In this document: one piece after another, positions 35,441 to 46,500 of the stretch
Layout of the letters: every line of letters begins with the position of its first letter
Numbering within the stretch: the first letter of the stretch is position 1
Assembly: GCA_023846275.1 (NCBI GenBank)
Contig: CM043875.1
Location: 1,609,569 to 1,673,568, forward strand
Length of the DNA: 64,000 bases
DNA from: Vanilla planifolia
Lineage: Eukaryota > Streptophyta > Magnoliopsida > Asparagales > Orchidaceae
Direction: 5' to 3'
Made by a program: the position numbers and the translations under genes
The notes under the pieces: model-generated
The model's input: only the letters and a program-made list of their open reading frames with translations
Told to the model about the DNA's origin: nothing
Database searches by the model: none

Positions 35441-36799
35441 TTTAATATTTGGAGTCATATCTAATATTATTACTAACCAAGTTTTAAACCTAACCTAATT
35501 AATCTTTAATCTATCTTAGTATTAATATTAAACTATCTTAACCATAAATAAACTAAATTAATATAATTTTAAACTTAAGAACCTAACAAAAAACTAATTA
35601 AAAATAAGTCTTAATCTTAGCCTATCATAAATTAAGAATAAATATTAATTTATTTTAATTAATCCTCATACTAATATTGATATTACCTTAGTTTTAAATT
35701 TAAACAAAATACAAACTTGACTAATTCATTATTTTAACCTATCATATCATAAAATTTATCAAAATCATAAGATCAACTAATCCAATATTGATCATAATCT
35801 TATTCTTACTCAAAACTAACTATAAAAATATCATATAAAACTTTAATCTTAAATAAATCTTAAATCTAATTCTAATATTAACATTACTTTTTCTTAACAA
35901 AAAATTTAAACTAATCTTTAACTTTATTTTGATCATAACTTTTATTTTAATCTTAAGATTAACTTAATTTTAATCTTTACCCACTCTAATATTGACTTAT
36001 CCTAATCATAATCTTATCTCATCTTAATTATCAAATGAATCCTAATTATAAGCTAAAATAAATAAATCTTGAAACTAATTTTAATATTGTCCTAAACTAA
36101 TCATACACTATACATAAACAAAATTTTAAAATTAATATTAGCTTTGCCGTACACCAAATCCTAATCCCAATCTTAAAGTTACCTAATCATAAATCTAATT
36201 TAATCCATTAACTTATTTTTTATATTAAATTTATATAATCTAATCATAAAACAAATATAATCCTAACATTGGAATTAACAAAATCCTAAGTATAATACAA
36301 GATTTATAAACTTTATTATTACATAATGAAAAATCTAATATAATATATCACCAAAACTTCCATTTATCTAATACCTATCACTATGTTTGCCAAAGTATAA
36401 TCTATTAATATATAGCTTAAATCTAATATTAACCTATTTCTAACATAGCTCTAAACATGTCGTAGTGCTAGTTATGACTTACTTCTAAAGATGATATAAT
36501 CTTTATTCAAACCTAATATCTGGCTTACTCAAATCTTGATTTTAATGCTTACATTGTTAAAATTATAAAGATCTAGACCAACTATTAATTCCAACCAACT
36601 CTATCTAACCTAGTTCTAAACCAATCCTAATCATAATTTTAAGTATAATTCTAAACATTATATAGTTCTAATCTAATCTAGTCATTATGCGATTATTTTT
36701 TAAACATAATCCTTGAATAATTTGATCACTACTAGTCATTGTCTAAAAATTAATCATCATACTTAACCTAATTATAATTTTAATTTCTACTAAACTTAA

Positions 36800-36895
36800 A
36801 CTAAATCTTCTTTCTTGTTCTTCTTCTTCTTCCTCCTCCTCTTTTTCGTTCTTTTTCTTCTTCTTCTTCTTCTTAATCTTCTTCTTCTAAACAAA
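36800..36895 (+). repeat. (CTT)n pyrimidine microsatellite
   Basis: An almost pure pyrimidine run of CTT and CCT units with one short TTTTTCGTT break. It sits exactly where the G-depleted block ends. Confidence 0.95.
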
Positions 36896-38834
36896 TTTAA
36901 GACCAAATATATTTTCAAAATAAATGATCTTCTTAATTAAGAAAAATATTTAAAAATAAAATAGTAAATAAAATTAGGTGATAACATTAGTGTTACATTT
37001 AATCTCACAATGTTTATGTATTTTAGATAAATCTTGAAAGTCTTTATATAAAGAGCCATATGTCTTATATTAGGAACATGTCTCAATTTGATTGATGGTT
37101 GATTTATGTGAACATTATTTTTTGTGAGTCACAAATTAATTTTTTCCAACATAGTAAATCTTCAAGGCTATGAGATGAGCCATGGTGATGCTTACTTGAT
37201 GAGAGATAAAGCTAGTTATCTTAATTTGTATTTAAATATTTTATTTTTTTCTTACTTTTAGTCTAGTTTTGTGCACTCTTTTCCATGCCTTTTTCATGCT
37301 TCTTTTGTTTCACACTCCTTTTCTTTAACATTGAATCACCTCTCTTTTTGAGTGGTTGTTATTATGCTCATATTTTGTTGTTTTCACTCTTCTTTTTTGC
37401 CTTTCTTTTTTTCATTTATGAGCACTTTGAACTCTAGTTTTCAACCCTATTTAAGAGAGTACTTCAATGATAGCAAATTCTCGTAATATAGTTTGTTTAC
37501 AAAAAATTTGGTTGCAGGTTCATATTTTTTTATACACATGATTTATTTCTACATACATTTTCATTATGTTGTACATCACAATTATTTGAAACATTTCAAA
37601 GTTCTCTTTATTTATAGTGCTGAATAGTTATGAGTATAATCATAAGAAGATTATTTTTGTGTATTGTGATTCATGTTAGTTGAGAACTTTCATAAATAGG
37701 CATGTTTATTTTTTATCTTTATAGAATTTATGCATATGTTCTTTTTGGAATTTACTTTGAGTTATCTTTTGTTTAAAAACTAATCATCTTACTCCTTATA
37801 TTTTTTATTATCTTGCATTAGAGCAAGCAAATTTTTTTTTTATTAGTTAATATTTTATAATTTCTTTGTTATTCAATATGTTATGATATATTTATTCATT
37901 TACTTCTATTCTTGATATGATCGATGTTAAGATTGACATAGAGATAGCATATAATTGAATGGGATGGGATCTCCTTTTAATTATGTTTCATTGTCTTTGT
38001 TTTTTTTATCGTGTTGCATAATTAAGTAATTGTTTTTCTTGCCTCTTCTATATTATTGCTATTGAAAGAAGATGAGCTAGTTTGATTAAAGATTTTTGTT
38101 GGTTTAGATAAAGGTGCTTATTGTTAACATGTCTATTATTTTTTTATAGAGTTGTTATTTTTGTTTACTCAACATTGTCATTTGTTGGGTTCACCTTTAA
38201 GGATATTTCTCTTCTAAACTTCTTATTTCTCATATATTATTTGTTTTTATTACATTGTTATTTTCTCCCAACTATTGTATTATTGCTATGTATGTCTGGT
38301 TAGATGAATTTCTCATAGTAAATCCAATGTTTTATTTAGTAGGTGTATGTTAAAACAGATATATAAGATGATGGCTTCTCATATTAGCTTTTTGTAGATA
38401 GAGTAAAAGGTATGTGGATTTTCTTCTTAATATGTAAAGTATTATGTTTTAATTTTTATTATATTATCTCTATGATATAAGCTCATATATTATGTTAAAG
38501 CATGTGGTGTCTATCTCTTATTGATAGACAAATGTTAGATGCACTTTGGTCCTTTATTGCTTTGCTTTGATGGCAATTTTTTTTTGATTTTTTAATCATT
38601 ATTTCTAATTTTTATGATGAAGATGTTAAGTCAAATAGTAATTTTTTTACATAATATCTATAATTTATCTATTATGTTTATTTTGAAGTGATCCTTCATG
38701 GAGAGATTTTTTTTGACATGAATAAAAAAATATAATAAAAAGATTTTAAAAATAATTTTGTGGTAAACAATTACTTGTTATAATATAATGAATATTTTTT
38801 TATTAACTTTGTGCTTGATGACGTTGTTTATTTA
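36896..38834. other. T-rich intergenic DNA downstream of the subtilase gene
   Basis: AT-rich DNA whose + strand is clearly T-rich, unlike the A/C-bearing block before it. It includes the 3' side of the minus-strand subtilase gene. No supportable gene or named repeat; the short open frames are chance T-rich stretches. Confidence 0.65.
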
Positions 38835-41800
38835 TCAGCGCATCAAAGTGCTGCTCACATAAACGGCCAAGGGGATCCTCACCATATGTTTCTTATCCCC
38901 TCTGAGAACAACCTCCCCAAATGCATAATCATTCATGGCCTCCTTCGCCACCACGTCGATCCTCAGCATCTTCGTCTCATTGGGCGAGATCCCGAACTCC
39001 GATGGTGAGACCGTAACCGCCACCCCGGCGGGCTCCCTCACCGTCACCGCATACTTCTCCGTCTCCGCCGCAACGCTGGTCACCCTCCTCTCCACCTTCC
39101 TCGACCCAACTAAGCTCGCCACCGTCACGCTCGGGGAGTTCAGGTCGGAGCACCACTCGCGTTGCGCGGTGGGGCACCCCGCGCCGGCTGAGCGCCGGAC
39201 CGAGTCCTCGTCGGTGCCAGGCACGGCGCAGAGGAATTGAATGTAGTGCTTGAACTCGGCGTCGAAGATGAGCCCTGGGTCGATGGCCCGAGTGGGGTTG
39301 ATGGCGCCGGAGCCGTAGTCAAATGGAGTGGCGGCCACCAGATCGCCGTTGGCGCGCTGGGCCAGCAGGGGGCCGGTTCCGACGCCAGCGTCGTCGGCTG
39401 TTGTCATGATGGCGGAGGCGACGGCGGCGGGGCTCCATTCTGGGTGATTCTGTTTTATGAGTGCAGCTACGCCGGCGACGTGGGGGGTCGCCATGCTTGT
39501 GCCGGAGACCATTGCAAACTCTTGTCCTGAAACATTAGCTCAAGCCAAATTTAAGCAGCATTTGATCAAGAATGGCGAAAAAACCTACCTTTAAAATAGA
39601 GATCGCCGTCGCTTTTCGAGCTCCAAGCTGCCCAAATGGCGTTTCCAGGAGCCATCACATTTGGCTTGAGGACATCCGCCGTCTGCATCATGGCATTGTT
39701 CACATCCGGCCCTCTCGACGAGTAGGACGCCACGACCGGTGGCTCCCCGGTGAAGATTGCTCCCCGGCCTTCCAATATCCTCCCCATGGCCTCGAAGCTT
39801 AGCACCTCTCCATCCATGCCTCTCATCGTGTGCGAGTCGTAGTACTCCCACAGAGCCCGAGAAGCCTCCCAACTGCCGAGCAGGATGCCGGGAACCAGGA
39901 GAGACAGAGCCATCTCTTTAGGAGGCCGGGATGCGGCGGCGCGGTCCAAGGCTAGTATGAAACCGGTGGCGCCTGCTGCCTTGACGGCGTTGGCTATGGT
40001 TGCTACGTTGGTTAGCGTGAGGAAGGAGTCGGAGGTGTATGAGCAGATGACGAGCTTTCCCTCGGCCATGGGGGGGATGAAGGAGTCCGGGTTTAGGCAG
40101 TTTTTCAATGGAGGGAAGCTCCCGTTGCTGGCTGAAATGTCCTCCGCCGCTGTTATTGGGTAGAAACCGTCGCGTTCCGTCGGAGCTGAGAGAGAAGAGG
40201 AGTATTAGCTTTGTAGTGAAGGGAAAGGCTATGTTTTGGGATAGGAAAGAATATTACGAGAAAGGCCGCTTCCGGCCAAGCTGTCGCCGGAGTCTAGCAC
40301 CAAGGAGTTGTTGTACTTGCGGTCAGTGGTGGAAGCAGCGACGCTAAGGACCCACGGACTAAAAGAGAGGACGCTGCTTGAGTCCGGGCCGCCATTGCCG
40401 ACGGCTTGAACCACGACGACGCCGGCCTTGGTGGCCAGAAGAAGCTCCACGTCGAGGATGTTCAGGAAGGCGGCCAGCCCCAGAGGAACCGCCGACGGCC
40501 CGATAGAAAGGCTGAGGATGTCGACTCCGTCCTCCACGGCCTTCCGGTTGCATGATTCCATTCGTGAGCGAAGAAGAGAGTTATTAAACATTTAATAACG
40601 AAGAAATGGAAAGCAGAGCTCGACACCTTATCGATTGCTGCAACCACATCGGACATGTAGCCACCGAAGGAGTGAATGGCTTTGTATGCTGCAATGCTAA
40701 GAAATGCAGAAGAAAAAAAGTTGGCCAAAATAGAAACTTTCTGCATTAAAAATGATCTTAGCTAGCTCCTCTTTTTTCATTTGAAGAAAGAACGAGCTTT
40801 GGCTCATCCTTGTTTCTCATGCTCTACCTCGTAAAGGCACCAACTTGGAGCATACAAGGCTTCTTCCTCGACGATTTACTCCATGGCAACAGCCAAAGGA
40901 ATCTTCTTCTGACCAAATCAATATGAAAGACTTAATAGAATGGAGAACACATACCGGGCGCCAGGGGCCATGCCGCTTGCGTATCCATAGTTATATCCAT
41001 TGGAAAGAACGGCGATTCTGTAGTTCCCGGCGGCAGTCGAAGCCGTGTGGCTGCCGATTCCAAAAGACAAAACCTCATCTTTACAAAGCGTTTCGCGAGA
41101 TACGAACCCAAAGGTCAGAACTTGCCTGCCATGCCCGTCGGCATCAAACGGAGAAGCGTAATCGCGAGAAGCATTATAATCGCCAGCAGCAATCGCCGCC
41201 CTGGCGAACACCTGTGCCCCGACGATCTTTCCATTGCAGGCCGTCGAAGGGAACCCCTCTCCCGCCTCGCATTTCCCTCTATACCTACCCATCTTGGAGG
41301 ACGACTCCGGCCCGAGGTTGGCAAAACTGGGGTGATCCGGGTTGATGCCGGTGTCGATGAATCCGATCACCACTCCCTGACCGGCGTTCTCCGCCCCGCC
41401 GAGGCCCGGCCAGACCCCCGTCGATATGCCGATATATTCCGGTGTGTGGGTCGTCATCTTCTCCACCTTGACGTCCTCTTGGAGGAAACGGATCCTCCTC
41501 GCGTCGCGAAGGATCTCAATGACCTACAGCGCCATGGAAGCAGACGGAACACCTTAATGAATCCAACAACAAGGTTAAAGGAGAGAACTTTACCTCTTCA
41601 GATGTATGGATTGCGAAGCCATTGAGGAGATGAGTATAACTATATAGTTTTGTGTAGGATCCGGAATGGAGGAGGGACTGAAGGAATACGTCGTGCCTAC
41701 TGATGACTCTCTCCTTGTATTTCATCGCTTCAACGCCATTGCTGCAAGTTATGGTCATTGTTTTGAAGTCTTCAGAAAAACTAATAAGTGTTCATATCAT

Positions 41801-41967
41801 TACATGAAGTCATTTGAAGATTCTTTGAATGTGATCACAGGATCGTCTTCCATGACCACCATATAAACCTTGGCGTCCACCAATGGAAGAAACAGGGCAG
41901 GCATGAGACAAGAGAAGAGGAGCAGCAAAGCTCGAGAGAGGAGGCAGATGTCTGAGCTGGGAGCCAT
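38835..41967 (-). CDS. Subtilisin-like serine protease, SBT2 subfamily
   Basis: Eight exons (minus): 41967-41804, 41741-41594, 41523-41126, 41050-40955, 40696-40627, 40540-40258, 40185-39589, 39526-38835; 815 residues, normal for SBT2. A signal peptide ([20 protein letters not shown]) is followed by an I9 propeptide starting [13 protein letters not shown], the S8 domain with Asp161 (GFIDTG), His235 (DADGHG), oxyanion Asn341 (AVGNGGP) and Ser596 (SGTSMATPH), a PA insertion around residues 400-530, and a fibronectin-III-like C-terminal domain. All catalytic residues are present, so an active secreted protease is expected; the family acts in the apoplast on peptides and cell-surface proteins. 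Intron 3 (41051-41125, 75 bp) has a GC donor (AG|GCAAGT). A longer start at 42021 is unlikely because it lies at the expected transcription start. Exons are strongly GC-rich. Confidence 0.93.
41051..41125 (-). other. 75-bp GC-AG intron of the subtilase gene
   Basis: On the minus strand the exon ends GGCAG and the intron begins GCAAGT, the standard consensus of GC-AG introns, and it ends ATCGGCAG. Splicing restores Gly-Ser-His-Thr (GHG|SHTAS), exactly the family motif. The intron is a multiple of three and free of stops, so a retained form would insert 25 residues one codon after catalytic His235. Confidence 0.88.
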
Positions 41968-42848
41968 GGTTGAGAGATTGCGATGAGAAGGCTTCCTTCT
42001 GTAGAATGGTATATATTCCATCCTGTTTGAGAGCAGGAAGGAGTTTGGGTTTATATGTTTGGTTGGTTTGGAGTAGGGGAGAAGAAAGGAGCTTCACACA
42101 TCATGGATGTTCTTCATCATCTAGATTTCTTTTCTTTGTTTTTTTTTTTCTTTATGGTGAATTCATCCAATTTGAGAGAATGTTATGTGAATAATGTAGG
42201 AATGTATTATTTTTATAATTAAGTTTTTATTTATCAATAGTTATTTAGTTATTACAATATCAAAAAATTATCTTTATTTTTTATTTTCTTTTCTCTTTTT
42301 CACTTAAGAAGCATGTTTTTTTCTTAGTTGTTTTATATTCTATGTATTAATTGATCTCACTTAATGTATGTGAGCCTATGAAAATGGTAGAATCATTTTG
42401 TGATGAAGTTGTTATAGTTGAAAAATAATATTAACTAAAAAGATTATATTTTATATTTCATTATAATTTTAATGAGAATCTAGATTATCACATTTTAAGA
42501 AAAATATTAAATTATAAATATCTTTTTTTAAAAAAAATAATCTTATTATTTTTGAAATAAAAATATTTTATATTAAAAGAGATAATACATAAAAAGTTTT
42601 ATGTATAAAAGATTTTTACATAGATCTTTTTTTATACAAATGAAAAAGATGTCATGATCTTAATTTTATTATAAATTCATTTGAATCTAGTATGAGAAAC
42701 GAATACTTGAGTTCATAGTTTGGAAAAAATGTTTTAAGGAAAAGCAAATGACATCCCAATTTATATAAATTAAATAAAATAAAATTGAAAGAACACCAAT
42801 GTTGTATTTGCATGTATATTAGTCCTTATGTGAGGTTTTTGTACGAGT

Positions 42849-42879
<31 letters not shown>

Positions 42880-43552
42880 ATATATATATCAAGAAAAAAC
42901 CAAATATTTTTAAAAGAGATTTTATTTGTATATGTTATAGAATAATTTATTATTTGATTTATATGATATGCGTTAATTATATATTATTTCTAAATATCAT
43001 ATTTTTTTAGTATATAACAAATTTATTGTTGATGATATTATGAACATGATAAATATGTTATATATATCAAGAAAAAAATAAATATATTTTAAATATATTT
43101 TATTCATTTAAATTTTAAAAAATGATTATTTTGATTTTTTTATTATTATGTTATATGATTTAGATGGATAATATATAAAAAGTAATTTACTCTGATTCTT
43201 ATCTTTTGCGGGCTAAGGTTTGGTTCGGGCTGAATGTAATATTAGAGCTCGACAAATTGCTTGATTTAAAATTATTTTGACATATCTAATTTTATAAAAA
43301 AATTTCTTAGAAAATAGTATTTAATATTAATTAAAAAAAAACAAGTAGATGAACAAACAAAAACTCTTGGACGGGGACCTATTTTTTAATAATTTTAAAA
43401 AAATATTATCGTAATATATTTTCTAATTGAGGCGCCCGTCTCTTATGACCCCGTCTTCCGCTTGTTCCTCTTCCAGCGATCAAGAAATACGGCTCCCAAA
43501 GTCCAAACCCTAATGCGGTTCTCTTCACCTTTCGATCTGACGCTTCCACGTC
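41968..43552. other. Divergent promoter region between the subtilase and MORN genes
   Basis: About 1.6 kb, very AT-rich. It holds a (TA)n run at about 42,849-42,890, and a worn duplication with copies starting near 42,881 and 43,060 (shared ATATATATCAAGAAAAAA, then TTTTATT and ATTATTTTGATT-like parts). The 5' UTR of the MORN gene with an overlapping uORF lies at the right end. Confidence 0.65.
42049..42058 (-). promoter_or_regulatory. Candidate TATA box of the subtilase gene
   Basis: Minus strand CATATAAACC, about 85 bases upstream of the chosen ATG. Transcription would then begin near 42,025, giving a short leader and favouring the 41967 start over the one at 42021. Confidence 0.45.
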
Positions 43553-43584
43553 ATGACTCTCTTGTCCGGCGTTCGCCACCGTAA
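43513..43584 (+). promoter_or_regulatory. Upstream ORF overlapping the MORN gene start
   Basis: An ATG at 43513 opens a 23-codon frame (MRFSSPFDLTLPRH onwards) that ends with TAA at 43582-43584. It overlaps the main ATG at 43553 in another frame. If the transcript starts upstream of 43513, ribosomes using this ATG would miss the main start. Confidence 0.5.
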
Positions 43585-46500
43585 ACGTCGCTTCGCTGAT
43601 TCTCATCCGCGCCGCCTTTCGATCTCCGTCCTCCGCTGCCTGCGGCTCCGCCTCCGCTTCGTCATCCTCCTCCTCTTCCCTTTGCTCTACCTTCTTCCTC
43701 TTTCCTGCGGCACCAGTTTCGAAACCTTCTCCCTCCTCATCGAATTTCTTCCGATTCTTGCCTTCTCCTTGGGCATCGTGCTTCTCTGCTTTTTCTTTCC
43801 CTCGTTGCGCCTGCTTCCTCGCCAGATATCGCTTCCCCTTCTCTGTTCCATCGGCGGCTCCGCTTTTAGGTTTCGTGGGGACCGTCGTACGGGCTGCGGT
43901 GTCCAGTTGTACAGTAACGGCGACGTCTACGAGGGGGAGCTCCGGCGTGGTAGGTGCCACGGAGGTGGGGTTTACTATTACTACAAGAGTGGAAAATATG
44001 AAGGAGATTGGGTGGATGCCAAATATGATGGATACGGGGTGGAGACTTGGACTAAGGGGAGCAGATACAAGGGTCAGTACAGGAAGGGGCTCCGGAATGG
44101 CTTTGGGGTTTATCGGTTCTACACCGGCGATGTTTATGCAGGGGAATGGTTGAATGGACAGAGCCATGGCTGTGGGGTTCACACCTGCGAAGATGGTAGC
44201 CGTTACACTGGCGAGTTTAGGTGGGGAATCAAGCATGGCCTGGGGCACTACCGTTTCAGGTAATGGCCTGATGACTAGCTTTTATGTACACTGCTTCATT
44301 AGGACATGATTGTTCCTCCTTCGTGTTTGGTTGCTTCGTTTTATTAGTGATTTATGAAATTTGTTCACAATATTTGATCTGATGGCTTTCAAATTCTCTT
44401 TATTTTGATAAAAATTACGTTTGAAATACAAAAGCTAATTGTTTTCCATGGTCTTTGATTATGGCCGGTATTCTAGGTTAAGGTTCTATAGAGCTTGTGA
44501 TGTTTATTATGATTTGTTAGCCTAGTCATATAACGTAACTTGATCATTCTTATTCATTTTAAGGAATGACTGTACAAATCAAGAATCTTAAGATGAAGAT
44601 CATCAAATACAAGTCTTGAATAAGTAGTAGGGACAAGCTAATTGAGCAGTCTAGTTTGTGCTAGAAATTGCACTTTATGATGCATATCAGTATAGGATAT
44701 GAATACGTATTGATATTTTTTTTATTTGATTATGCTTCAAATCCAACACAATGCTTGCTTAAATCTGGCTTTACTTTGTGGAGTTAGAGATAAACAAAAC
44801 AATTTAAGTTTTTGGTAGCACATAAAAAATGAGCTTCTTGAATAAAGTGTATACAATTTCATCCTTTTTAGGTTTTTGGTTCTCTTTTTTTTTTTTGAAA
44901 ATTTGTGCTTGATTATATTGCACCTTTAAAATTCAAACGATGGACTAATCCATTGCTTTTATGAGCTAATATTGAGACACTTCATTTGTTTCCAAGAATC
45001 TCCTCTTGGTCAAGCAACATTACCATAGTACCTGAATGATGCAGTTAGAAGGGTAATTGATTCAACATTAAGCTCAACTCAACCTTCACAATATGAGCTT
45101 GAGTTTAATGAGCATTGGAATTTCGTCACTAGGTCTTCAATTTTTGTAGGAACATAACAAAAGGTAGGTGAGGAAGAGTAAACTTTTTTAGGAAAATAAA
45201 TGAACCTTGATGAGTGTGAATATTGTTTTATTTGTGCCATATATGTTATTTTTTTATAATTCAAATAGTTCAATCTTAGTTTGCAAGTTTTACATTTTGG
45301 CCGAGTTTGAGGTGTTGGGAGCTTTTGATGTTTTGTGTAATCAAAATGTCTCACTCATGTTTAAAGAAGATTTAGTGAAATTATAATAAGATTGAATAAT
45401 ATTGAATGTTTGTTTGTAATATACATACAAATAGAATTAATATTGCAAATGCATGTATTAGAGGCAAGGATGCTAAGATAATTAAGTAGGTATACTGAAA
45501 GGAATGTTATTAGAAATTAGTTCATAATAGAGAAACTTTGTGTGCAAATTAAGTGTTAGCATAAGCATAATCAACTTTGATGATTTGGATCTCTTAAATG
45601 TTTGCCACCTAATGCTTTTACTAAGTGAGGTGAGATTGAAATTCTTTCATATGAGCAAGGAAAAAGAAGACCAAAAATGGCATGATAAAAGGTGTTAGAA
45701 ACATTTGATGTGTTTGAATCTAAGAGATGTTAACAATTGGAGCACAATAGCATATATACTTGATGATGCTTAGTGAGGTTAGGGTAATGGTTATTTTTGA
45801 AGTTCAAGAATTTCTCATAAATTAGATGTGTTAGAAATGGGAGAGTTAGAATGTTTACGCAAGAAAGAGGGTGAATTGTATCTTTTCACAAAATCAACAA
45901 ATGAAGAGTAAGACTATAAATTATGTGGAATTTATTTAATGCAATTACTCTTGAATTGTGCATTAAAGTTCTTTCTTAGTTTTGAAAATTTGTTGTGTGA
46001 TTAGTGTTATAAATTAAATATATCAAGATTTTTATATGATTTTATCCTAAACACTAGATTTACGTTCACTTTAGGTACAAAAAATCGATACTTTCAATCT
46101 TAAACACTTTTCGCAAAGCGGGTAAACAAATTCCTAACATAGGGTCAAAAGATTCCAAAATATTGGCCTAAAAGACCCTATAATTTCTTAGGTCAAAAGA
46201 GATTATAATTTTAGGCCAAAGTGCTTTATTACTTATGGCTAAAAGGTAAACAGAAATAATTATGAATGATCAAGTACAACAACCCAAAAAAGTATAAAAA
46301 ATAAGAATAAAAGTTTAAGATATAAATTTCTACAATCAATTAAATAATCCAAGAGGCAAACAGAAATAATTATGAATGATTAAGTACAACAACCCAAAAA
46401 AGTATAAAAAATAAGAATAAAAGTTTAAGATATAAATTTCTACAATCAATTAAATAATCCAAGAGAAATACTAAATTGTTATGAATATGCTTAAGAAAGA

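Larger units (their letters stand above)
30590..36790. repeat. Long G-depleted block of degenerate CTAA/CCTAA/CTTAA words
   Basis: For about 6 kb the + strand is built from words such as TAATCCTAA, AACCTAA, TAATCTTAA and CTAATT, spaced by roughly 6-7 bases, with G nearly absent. For example 34,561-34,620 holds no G at all, and 31,561-31,620 holds 2 G against about 16 C. The words look like decayed relatives of the plant telomere unit CCCTAAA, but no intact telomere array is present. Inside it lie a roughly 243-bp tandem duplication (32,640-33,120) and three copies of a roughly 270-bp unit (33.6-35.4 kb). TAA stops in most frames explain the lack of open frames. Confidence 0.8.

Noticed and set aside
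30590..36790. True telomere or intact interstitial telomeric array
   Set aside because: No run of perfect CCCTAAA units is present; only related short words in degenerate form.
40130..40190. Possible 1-bp frameshift in the subtilase exon 7
   Set aside because: A first reading seemed to need a frameshift, but recounting the bases showed the frame is continuous and all eight exons sum to 816 codons.
43406..44248. 280-codon minus-strand open frame across the MORN gene first exon
   Set aside because: It is antisense to a clearly recognisable MORN array; its sequence is low-complexity and matches no family. Long antisense frames are common over GC-rich exons.
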